From Bacteroidota bacterium (GTDB lineage: Bacteria; Bacteroidota; Bacteroidia; Bacteroidales; Dysgonomonadaceae): a DNA stretch of 12,818 nt. Below are positions 6,989 to 12,818 of this stretch, in pieces; within the stretch, counting starts at the first letter, position 1; every line of letters starts with the position of its first letter. Under the pieces are notes generated by a model that had not been told where the DNA came from, did not search any database, and saw only the letters and a program-made list of their open reading frames with translations. The position numbers and the translations under genes are program-made. The stretch spans positions 1 to 12,818 of the forward strand of contig JAEZZZ010000026.1 of NCBI GenBank assembly GCA_023418255.1, in the 5' to 3' direction.

Positions 6989-7690
6989 ATGATGAAAGAA
7001 CAAGAGCGCGAAATCGACTTATCGTCCTCACTATCCGACATTTGGAAAGTTTTGACGAGCAAGGAGCATGAAATACTTCGTAAACATGCCCGCTTAGTTC
7101 ATTTCAAGAAAAATGAAATGATCTATCTCGAAGATGAGAAACCGAATGATTTAATGTGTCTGTTTAAAGGCAAAGTAAAAATATATAAAAGCGGCGTAGG
7201 TGGCCGCAGCCAAATCATTCGGATGATACGTCCTATACAATATTTCGGATACAGCGCATTTTTCGCAAGAGAGCCTTACGTTACGGCTGCATCAGCTTTT
7301 GAGGCTTCAACCATCTGCATGATCCCAATGGAAATCATCGAGATTTTTTTGCGTAGAAACGGTAATTTGGCCATGTTTTTTATACAACAACTATCTGTTG
7401 ACTTAGGAATTGCCGACCAGCGCGTTGTCAATCTCACTCAAAAACATATTCGCGGACGATTGGCAGAGGCATTGCTCTTTTTAAAAGAAAGTTATGGCTT
7501 GGAAGAAGATGGCGCCACCATCAACATCTATCTGGCGCGCGAAGACCTTGCCAATTTATCCAATATGACAACATCCAACGCCATACGCACACTTTCCAAC
7601 TTTGCCGATGAGCGTATTTTGTCCATTGATGGCAGAAAAATAAAAATCATTAATGAAGAAAAACTGATAAAAATCAGCAAAATAGGCTAA
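6989..7690 (+). CDS. Crp/Fnr-family transcriptional regulator
   Basis: A 233-residue cytoplasmic regulator. Residues 20-130 form the cyclic-nucleotide-binding-like beta-roll (FKKNEMIYLEDEKPNDLMCLFKGKVKIY, then a glycine-rich turn GVGGRSQIIRMI). Residues 130-160 are the dimer helix, ending in QKHIRGRLAEALLFLK. Residues 175-225 are the winged helix-turn-helix (LAREDLANLSNMTTSNAIRT, then the wing DGRKIKIINEEKL). The only cysteines are at 57 and 110, so there is no Fnr-type iron-sulfur cluster motif. The cAMP-contact RS-A signature is also not evident (PYVTAASAFEAS), so the effector is unknown. ATG codons at 6989 and 6992 are both possible starts. The GH3 gene follows about 90 bases downstream and could be in the same unit or under separate control. 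Confidence 0.92.
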   Translation: MMKEQEREIDLSSSLSDIWKVLTSKEHEILRKHARLVHFKKNEMIYLEDEKPNDLMCLFKGKVKIYKSGVGGRSQIIRMIRPIQYFGYSAFFAREPYVTAASAFEASTICMIPMEIIEIFLRRNGNLAMFFIQQLSVDLGIADQRVVNLTQKHIRGRLAEALLFLKESYGLEEDGATINIYLAREDLANLSNMTTSNAIRTLSNFADERILSIDGRKIKIINEEKLIKISKIG

Positions 7691-7778
7691 ATAAGCACAC
7701 CATCATTTTTTTTTAGAAAACAACTATATTTCATCATCCTATTTCCCTTTTTTGGAGAAATTATTCATAAAACACAGA

Positions 7779-9290
7779 ATGATACAAAAATTAGCTCAAC
7801 GCATCTTTGCATCTTATAACAACAGAGTCGAGAGATTCATTAATGCACCTATCAAAACGCAACAACGCACGTTCGACTACCTGATAAAACATGGTCGCAA
7901 TACTTACTTCGGACAAGAACATGGATTCGACAGCATCCAAGATGAGGAAGCCTTCCAAAAAAACATCCCTATTTTCAGCTATGAGGATTTACGCCCCTAT
8001 CTGGATAAAATCGTCGTCGAAAAAAAGCAAAACATTCTCTGGGATACGCCTGTAAAATGGTTTTCAATGTCATCGGGAACGACGGAAGAAAAGAGCAAAT
8101 ACATTCCCGTAACGCACGAATCGCTCTACAAATGTCACTATCGCTGCGGCTATCACATGCTGGGCATGTATTGTTCACACTATCCCGACGCGGCATTTAT
8201 GCTGGGAAAATCCCTTGTTTTGGGTGGGAGTCAGCAATTCAATACCATTGGCGAAGGCATCTATACGGGAGATATTTCAGCCATTTTAATAAAGAACTTG
8301 CCTCTTTTTGCCAAATGGAGCCGAACGCCCGAGCACATTGCCCTTTTGACCGATTGGGAAGAGAAGCTGCGTCGATTGACCGATTATGCCATTGGTGCCG
8401 ATATTCGAGCGTTGGTGGGAGTTCCATCGTGGCTTTTGGTACTACTGAAAAAGATTGTGGAAGAAACCGGAAAATCGCTTACGGAAATATGGCCACACAT
8501 CGAGGTCTTTTTTCATGGCGGTGTCAGCTTCACTCCTTTTATTGAACAATACAACAAACTCATCCCAAAAGATTCGATGCGATATTGGGAAACCTACAAC
8601 GCGTCGGAAGGATTTTTCGGCATACAATACAGCCCGAAGTCAAAAGAGATGCTTTTGCTTTTAGACAACGAGATTTACTACGAATTTCTTCCCGAAGAAG
8701 AATGGAATAAAGAACAACCGCAAGCCGTACCTCTTAGTGCCGTAGAAATCGGGAAACAATATGCACTCATCATCTCAACAAGCGGAGGATTGTGGAGATA
8801 TCAATTAGGCGACACCATCGAATTTACATCAACATCACCACATCTGTTCATAATAACAGGACGCACCAAGCAGTTTATGAATGCTTTCGGAGAAGAAGTG
8901 ATTGTAGACAATGCCGACAAAGCACTATCAGAAGCGTGTCGAAAAACAGGAGCTAAAATAACAGAATACACGGCTGCGCCAATATATTTTGGAGATAATC
9001 ATAACGGAGCACACGAATGGCTTATCGAATTTGAAACAGAGCCGAACAATATAAAACTCTTTATAGAAACATTGGATGAAGCGCTTAAGAATTTAAATTC
9101 CGATTACGAAGCCAAGCGCTCATATGACCTTTCGTTGGGTAAACCCATGGTTCGTGTGCTACAAAAGGGAACATTCTATAACTGGATGAAACATAGAAAA
9201 AAATTGGGGGGACAGAATAAAATTCCTAAACTGGCAAACAACAGAAAATATGTGGAAAGCATCCTCGATTTTCTTGCTACAAATTCCTAA
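7779..9290 (+). CDS. GH3-family acyl-adenylating protein
   Basis: A 503-residue member of the ANL superfamily, the full length expected for bacterial GH3 proteins. ATP-handling motifs appear in order (numbered from ATG 7779): SSGTTEEKSKYIPV at about 98-111, YNASEGFFG at 273-281, GLWRYQLGD at 337-345 and GRTKQFMNAFGEEV at 361-374. Plant GH3 enzymes adenylate jasmonate or auxin and conjugate it to amino acids. Bacterial members keep the fold, but their substrate is generally unknown, so plant-hormone labels should not be transferred. A longer frame could start at TTG 7752, but ATG 7779 gives the usual N-terminus (MIQKLAQRIFASYNNRVERF). No strong promoter box lies directly upstream; TATATTTC at 7725-7732 is a weak candidate. 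It could be cotranscribed with the Crp/Fnr gene. Confidence 0.9.
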   Translation: MIQKLAQRIFASYNNRVERFINAPIKTQQRTFDYLIKHGRNTYFGQEHGFDSIQDEEAFQKNIPIFSYEDLRPYLDKIVVEKKQNILWDTPVKWFSMSSGTTEEKSKYIPVTHESLYKCHYRCGYHMLGMYCSHYPDAAFMLGKSLVLGGSQQFNTIGEGIYTGDISAILIKNLPLFAKWSRTPEHIALLTDWEEKLRRLTDYAIGADIRALVGVPSWLLVLLKKIVEETGKSLTEIWPHIEVFFHGGVSFTPFIEQYNKLIPKDSMRYWETYNASEGFFGIQYSPKSKEMLLLLDNEIYYEFLPEEEWNKEQPQAVPLSAVEIGKQYALIISTSGGLWRYQLGDTIEFTSTSPHLFIITGRTKQFMNAFGEEVIVDNADKALSEACRKTGAKITEYTAAPIYFGDNHNGAHEWLIEFETEPNNIKLFIETLDEALKNLNSDYEAKRSYDLSLGKPMVRVLQKGTFYNWMKHRKKLGGQNKIPKLANNRKYVESILDFLATNS

Positions 9291-9338
9291 AATAGAATAA
9301 ATTTCCTTTTATATACCTCAAAACTAAGAAAGTTTCTG

Positions 9339-9346
9339 TAAATTTG
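9339..9346 (+). promoter_or_regulatory. -7 box for the bamD–rpb6–DUF4293 unit
   Basis: TAAATTTG matches TAnnTTTG and sits 25 bases before the bamD ATG. No clear -33 box is seen. Confidence 0.6.
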
Positions 9347-9371
9347 CGTCCTAAAAACGTTTTTTTGAAGA

Positions 9372-10187
9372 ATGAAAAGAAACATCATACACTATTTTTT
9401 ATTTGCGGTTGTTTTCCTCACTTCGTGTGGTGAGTACAATAAAATATTGAAAAGCACTGACATGGACTTAAAGTATACCTATGCAAAAAAATATTTTGAA
9501 GCCGGGAAATACGATCGCTCCATCACGTTGCTCGAAGAGTTGATAAATCCATTTAAGGGAACCGAAAAAGGCGAAGAGTCACTCTATCTTTTGGGCCAAA
9601 GCTATTATAATGCAAAAGATTTTTTACTGGCAACCGAAACATTCACAACATATTGCAATCGATATCCGCAAGGAGAATATGCCGAGCCGGCACTCTTTTA
9701 CGCTGCCTACGGAATGTATCTTGATTCGCCCGATCCTCGATTGGATCAAACCAAAACATACAAAGCCATTGCTGAATTTCAGAAATATGTTGAAAAATAT
9801 CCGAAAAAAGAGCGAACAGAACAAGCTAAAAACTATCTTTTTGAACTTCAAGAAAAGTTGGCATACAAAGAGCTTTTAGCCGCGAGACTCTATTTACGAT
9901 TGGGCAATTATATGGGGAACAACTACGAGTCGGCTATCATCACAGCCCAAGAGGCCCTCAAAAGTTATCCCTTTTCAAAATATACCGAAGAGTATCAAAT
10001 CACTATATTGAGAGCGCGATACGAATTTGCAGAAAAAAGTACGCTTCAAACACAACCCGAACGATTCCGCAAAGTGGTTGATGAATATTTTAACTATAAA
10101 AACTCTCATCCGAACGGAAAACATATAAAAGAAGCGGAAAAATATTATAACGTGGCGCAAAAAAAAATAGAGGCACTACCTTCATAA
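9372..10187 (+). CDS. bamD: Outer-membrane assembly lipoprotein BamD
   Basis: A 271-residue lipoprotein. The signal peptide (MKRNIIHYFLFAVVF) ends in the lipobox LTSC, so Cys19 is the likely lipidation site. The mature part is all-helical and built of TPR-like repeats: YAKKYFEAGKYDRSITLLEE, ESLYLLGQSYYNAKDFLLAT, AIAEFQKYVEKYPKKERTEQ and YESAIITAQEALKSYPFSKY. This is the BamD/YfiO (ComL) pattern, and the length fits. BamD is the TPR lipoprotein of the BAM complex, which inserts beta-barrel proteins into the outer membrane; it contacts BamA and recognises the C-terminal signal of substrates. It leads a unit with the omega and DUF4293 genes. The downstream gap to the omega gene is 38 bases and very AT-rich. 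Confidence 0.9.
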   Translation: MKRNIIHYFLFAVVFLTSCGEYNKILKSTDMDLKYTYAKKYFEAGKYDRSITLLEELINPFKGTEKGEESLYLLGQSYYNAKDFLLATETFTTYCNRYPQGEYAEPALFYAAYGMYLDSPDPRLDQTKTYKAIAEFQKYVEKYPKKERTEQAKNYLFELQEKLAYKELLAARLYLRLGNYMGNNYESAIITAQEALKSYPFSKYTEEYQITILRARYEFAEKSTLQTQPERFRKVVDEYFNYKNSHPNGKHIKEAEKYYNVAQKKIEALPS

Positions 10188-10225
10188 GATCAACAAAAAA
10201 TAAATTTATAATATTAAATAATAAA

Positions 10226-10558
10226 ATGGATTATAAAAGAACAACTGCAAGCAACAACACCGAAACCCGTGACGTAATGAAACTCGCCGAACCAACTGGC
10301 AATGTGTATGAAATGGTGTCTATCATCAGCAAGCGAGCCAACCAACTATCGATTGATATGAAACAAGCACTCGATAGCAAGTTAAACGAGTTTGCATCAT
10401 ACAGCGACAATTTGGAGGAAGTGTTTGAAAACCATGAACAAATAGAAATTTCGAGGTTTTATGAGAAACTTCCCAAGCCCTCTCTCATTGCGATTCAGGA
10501 GTGGAAAGAGAATGAAATATATTACAGAAATCCATCCAAAGAAAAAGAGCTATTTTAA
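10226..10558 (+). CDS. RNA polymerase omega (Rpb6-like) subunit, Bacteroidetes type
   Basis: A 110-residue protein with the omega/Rpb6 core at about 26-55: NVYEMVSIISKRANQLS matches the N-(R/V)-(F/Y)-E-x-V...(R/K)RAxQL helix that clamps the beta-prime subunit, followed by LDSKLNEFASYSDNLEEVFE. The C-terminal half (IEISRFYEKLPKPSLIAIQE) is an extension typical of Bacteroidetes homologues. The predicted role is assembly and stability of RNA polymerase. The 38-base leader after bamD is almost pure A/T, as often seen before well-expressed Bacteroidetes genes. The DUF4293 gene begins 9 bases after the stop. The label rpoZ is sometimes applied to this family, but similarity to proteobacterial omega is limited to the core helix. 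Confidence 0.85.
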   Translation: MDYKRTTASNNTETRDVMKLAEPTGNVYEMVSIISKRANQLSIDMKQALDSKLNEFASYSDNLEEVFENHEQIEISRFYEKLPKPSLIAIQEWKENEIYYRNPSKEKELF

Positions 10559-10567
10559 GTATCCATT

Positions 10568-11023
10568 ATGCTGCAAAGAATTCAAACCATTTTTCTATTG
10601 CTGGCATCGGCATGCATGCTGGCAGCTGTTGCCACACCGCTTTCGACCTTCACATATCAAGGCGATACGGTGGTTTTTGAAGCAATGGGAATGTATAAAA
10701 ACGACAATTTAACAGACTCTACATGGGGACTGTTTGCTTTGGGCATCATCAGTTCAATCGCGTCTCTCATAACCGTTTTCCTCTACAAACAGAGAGTTTT
10801 GCAGATTCGTCTGTCGGTTATGAACATTATTGTGATGGTAGGATTTTATCTCTTTTTCGGATATTTGATTTATTCTGTCTATTCAACCGAAGCACTCACG
10901 TTTCAGAAAATTGGTATTGGATTGATTATGCCGATTGTCGCCATCATTCTGACCTACCTTGCCATAAGACGCATTGCCGCCGATGAAGCATTGGTCCGTT
11001 CACTGAATCGTTTGAGAAGATAA
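10568..11023 (+). CDS. DUF4293-family inner-membrane protein
   Basis: A 151-residue membrane protein with four hydrophobic segments: residues 4-24 (IQTIFLLLASACMLAAVATP), about 52-74 (WGLFALGIISSIASLITVFL), about 83-106 and about 114-135. A short polar region between segments one and two (FTYQGDTVVFEAMGMYKND) is probably outside the cytoplasm. The C-terminus is basic (IRRIAADEALVRSLNRLRR) and probably cytoplasmic. The N-terminal MLQRIQTIFLLLA is the recognisable start of the DUF4293 family, which is found in Bacteroidetes next to the omega gene. Its function is unknown. It is the last gene of the bamD unit: 9 bases from the omega stop, and a strong terminator follows. Confidence 0.85.
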   Translation: MLQRIQTIFLLLASACMLAAVATPLSTFTYQGDTVVFEAMGMYKNDNLTDSTWGLFALGIISSIASLITVFLYKQRVLQIRLSVMNIIVMVGFYLFFGYLIYSVYSTEALTFQKIGIGLIMPIVAIILTYLAIRRIAADEALVRSLNRLRR

Positions 11024-11048
11024 CAGAGGCACCACATATCGATATGCA

Positions 11049-11080
11049 AAAACGCGGCTTAAGCCGCGTTTTCTGTTTTT
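11049..11080. terminator. Bidirectional intrinsic terminator
   Basis: A perfect 24-base palindrome (11049-11072) with half-site AAAACGCGGCTT has a GC-rich stem flanked by A and T runs. It is followed on the plus strand by TTTTCTGTTTTTT. Read on the minus strand, the stem runs into TTTTTGC. It sits 25 bases after the DUF4293 stop and 28 bases after the end of the convergent M48 gene, so it probably ends both transcripts. Confidence 0.9.
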
Positions 11081-11100
11081 TATAAAACCTTCCCTCAAAC

Positions 11101-12006
11101 CTAAAATGACCACTTATCAGATTGTTTTGCATTTTTTGTAGAGGTTGGTACCGATGTTTTTGTTTTAACAGGTTTATCACTATTGTTTGGCACACCTGCA
11201 CCTTTGTAATATTTCAAAATAGTTGGCATCATACGTTCTATTTGTTCAATACGCTTCCCATCAGACGGGTGGGTGCTTAAAAATTCAGGAGATGCGCCTT
11301 GCGAGTTTTGTGCCATGCGTTTCCAAAACGAAACTGCCACACGAGGATCATATCCCGCCATAGCCATGAAAACCAATCCTAATTCATCCGCTTCTAACTC
11401 TTGCTTGCGTGCATAAGGCATCAGTACACCATATTGCGCACCCAAACCAAAAACAGCTTGTCCAATTTGTGCCGAAGCGGAATTTCCCAACAGTCCACCG
11501 GCAACAGCACCCCCATATTGTAACGCCAATTGCTGACTGATACGCTCGCCACCGTGCTTTCCCACAACGTGAGCTATTTCATGCCCTATCACCACCGCCA
11601 AGGCCGTTTCACTTTGCGTGACAGGCAACAGTCCGGTATAAACAACAATTTTGCCTCCCGGCATGGCAAACGCATTGACACTCTTGTCTTTTACCAAGTT
11701 AAATTCCCAGTCATAATTTTTCAATTCAGAGGCATATCCGTTATTTGCCAAAAATGTCTCTACTGCAGCGGCAATGCGTTTGCCAACACGCGTTACCATT
11801 TGCGCATTGGCAGTGCCTCGCTCAACCGGCGCTTTGCGCATAAAGTCCTGATATTGCTGTAAGCTCAATGCCATAACCTCCTGATCGGAAACCAATTGCA
11901 ATTGGCGTCGTCCGGTCAATGGCACACTTCCGCACGATGGTAGCAAAAACGAAATAAAAAGCACATACATCGTGTAGCGAATGGTTCTAAATTTTATCTT
12001 GCTCAT
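11101..12006 (-). CDS. M48-family zinc metallopeptidase lipoprotein
   Basis: A 301-residue protein from ATG 12006-12004. The signal peptide ends in LPSC, giving lipidated Cys25. The zinc site is complete: HEIAH at about 142-146 supplies two histidines and the catalytic glutamate, and ELEAD at about 203-207 supplies the third ligand. STHPSDGKRI near 244-253 is the conserved C-terminal histidine-proline motif of the LoiP/YcaL/BepA group. These are periplasmic, membrane-anchored proteases that degrade misfolded or misassembled envelope proteins; LoiP and BepA act on outer-membrane proteins. It lacks the TPR domain of BepA, so it is closer to LoiP/YcaL. The C-terminal tail is lysine/serine/threonine-rich. 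A longer frame from TTG 12012 would add two residues and is not needed. No clear -7 box was found upstream. It faces the bamD unit across a shared terminator. Confidence 0.92.
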   Translation of the reverse strand: MSKIKFRTIRYTMYVLFISFLLPSCGSVPLTGRRQLQLVSDQEVMALSLQQYQDFMRKAPVERGTANAQMVTRVGKRIAAAVETFLANNGYASELKNYDWEFNLVKDKSVNAFAMPGGKIVVYTGLLPVTQSETALAVVIGHEIAHVVGKHGGERISQQLALQYGGAVAGGLLGNSASAQIGQAVFGLGAQYGVLMPYARKQELEADELGLVFMAMAGYDPRVAVSFWKRMAQNSQGASPEFLSTHPSDGKRIEQIERMMPTILKYYKGAGVPNNSDKPVKTKTSVPTSTKNAKQSDKWSF

Positions 12007-12144
12007 AATCAATAATTTTATCCTTTATATCATTTTAAAGGTGTTTATATTCATGCTTATCTATTTATTAAACACTTTTGTGATGAAGAGGTTTACTTGA
12101 AAAGGTCTTTTTTTAATAAATATAATTCGAGTTTCGCAAGCTCT

Positions 12145-12703
12145 TTATCCCGCTTGCAATAGTGGTTTTAAATTAATAAATTTTGCAAGCCTTTGATTTT
12201 CAGGCACAATTTCGAGAACTAACTCTTCAGGATCTATGCTTAAAATATCCGCCATTTCAACCAATAACTCGATGATTATCTGCCATATATGCTCGCTTAC
12301 TGTTAATTGTAGAGTATCCTTTTCAATGTCTCGAAACAGTTCGCCGTTGGTCTGATAAGCAGAAAAACGACGTGCGACGGCAAGCAAGTTGTATTGTAGC
12401 ATACAAAGCGTTGTGGCGGCGATTTGTGCGTCGAAATCCTGTGATTCGCATTTGCCCATTTGCAAGTATTGTTTGCCTTCTCTGAAAAAAAAACTGAATT
12501 GACCAGCGATTGGCATAAATTCTATATGCTTGTTGAAAATTCAACTCCAAATTGGTGCTCTGCAACACATTGTAATTTCCTCGTTTGGAGTTTTTAGCAA
12601 AGAACAGTTTTATTTCAAAACCTTTATGCATGACGATTGCCGATGAGTAATAATATCCCAACAGCTTGCAGCGTTTCAGTAATCCTTTTTTGCTAACCCA
12701 CAT
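12145..12703 (-). pseudogene. IS4-family transposase remnant (C-terminal half, frameshifted)
   Basis: Joining two minus-strand frames gives the C-terminal part of an IS4-type DDE transposase: SKRGNYNVLQSTNLELNFQQ, AYRIYANRWSIQ, then FREGKQYLQMGKCESQDFDA and QIAATTLCMLQYNLLAVARR. Three defects are visible. The N-terminal half with the two catalytic aspartates is absent: a TGA (12709-12707) closes the frame just before the first ATG at 12703, leaving about 185 codons where the family has roughly 400 or more. A run of nine A on the plus strand (12485-12493) is one base too long and shifts the frame. In the YREK signature (Y-x2-R-x3-E-x6-K) the catalytic Glu is Gln (codon at 12496-12494). The frame ends at TAA 12147-12145. 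Confidence 0.82.
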
Positions 12704-12718
12704 TATTCACCAAAAAGT

Positions 12719-12795
12719 TGCATAATTTGAGGAAAATCCTTATTTTTAAGGCATTAAAAGAAAAACAATAGATTTTAACGCCCCCAAATTATGCA
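12719..12795. repeat. 14-base inverted repeat upstream of the transposase remnant
   Basis: TGCATAATTTGAGG (12719-12732) and CCCCAAATTATGCA (12782-12795) are complementary at 13 of 14 positions, 49 bases apart. They may be the termini of a small MITE-like element of about 77 bases, or part of the leader of the adjacent IS forming a hairpin in its transcript. Confidence 0.6.
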
Positions 12796-12798
12796 GGA

Positions 12799-12806
12799 CA
12801 AATATA
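12799..12806 (-). promoter_or_regulatory. -7-like box reading toward the transposase remnant
   Basis: On the minus strand TATATTTG matches TAnnTTTG. Transcription would begin near 12792, within the right arm of the inverted repeat, and run into the transposase remnant. Only 12 bases remain before the window edge, so a -33 element cannot be checked. Confidence 0.4.
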
Positions 12807-12818
12807 CAGCCTTTTACC

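Noticed and set aside
8057..8545. Plus-strand frame of 162 codons within GH3
   Set aside because: It is a shifted frame of the GH3 gene, whose own frame carries the ordered ATP-binding motifs.
12136..12157. GCAAGC/GCTTGC hairpin at the end of the transposase remnant
   Set aside because: The stem has six pairs, overlaps the stop codon and lacks a T-tract; it is too weak to call a terminator or an IS end.
1..12818. A composite transposon, defence island or other new multi-gene system between the two IS remnants
   Set aside because: The two elements are different families (IS66 and IS4 types) and both are broken. The genes between are ordinary Bacteroidetes envelope and housekeeping genes. No CRISPR repeats, toxin–antitoxin pair, phage genes or defence domains were seen.

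Overview
The window looks like a chromosomal stretch from a member of the Bacteroidetes, probably the order Bacteroidales. The evidence is the gene families present (DUF5686, the Bacteroidetes-type Rpb6/omega gene, DUF4293, a PadR–PspC pair, bacterial GH3), AT-rich leaders without strong Shine-Dalgarno sequences, and boxes matching the Bacteroidetes -7 promoter consensus TAnnTTTG. In four cases (padR, DUF389, Crp/Fnr, bamD) such a box lies 24-28 bases before the chosen start codon. The genus cannot be fixed from the sequence alone.

Layout. Bases 1-602 hold a decaying IS66-type element on the minus strand: the N-terminus of tnpC cut by the window edge, and a complete-length tnpB, each broken by an in-frame stop. 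Bases 845-3127 are a two-gene plus-strand unit, a PadR repressor and a large membrane protein with two PspC domains. Then come a DUF389 membrane protein (+) and a DUF5686 outer-membrane protein (-), which converge with only 10 bases between their stop codons. A Crp/Fnr-family regulator and a GH3-family acyl-adenylating enzyme follow on the plus strand. Bases 9372-11023 are a tight unit of bamD, an RNA polymerase omega (Rpb6-like) gene and a DUF4293 membrane protein. It ends at a perfect 24-base palindromic terminator, which also sits at the end of a convergent M48 lipoprotein metallopeptidase gene. Bases 12145-12703 carry the C-terminal half of an IS4-type transposase with several inactivating lesions, and an inverted repeat lies just upstream of it.

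How the genes fit together. Most of the intact genes concern the cell envelope: PspC-type membrane stress, DUF389, DUF5686, BamD-dependent outer-membrane protein assembly and an M48 quality-control protease. Two transcription regulators (PadR, Crp/Fnr) sit beside or near them. This is ordinary core-genome content flanked by two dead insertion sequences. I see no defence system, CRISPR array, tRNA, rRNA, riboswitch or clearly new multi-gene system. The most instructive details are the pseudogene lesions and the regulatory palindromes. Three possible upstream extensions of real genes begin at TTG codons and are probably wrong; better starts are given for DUF389, GH3 and the M48 protease, and also for DUF5686.
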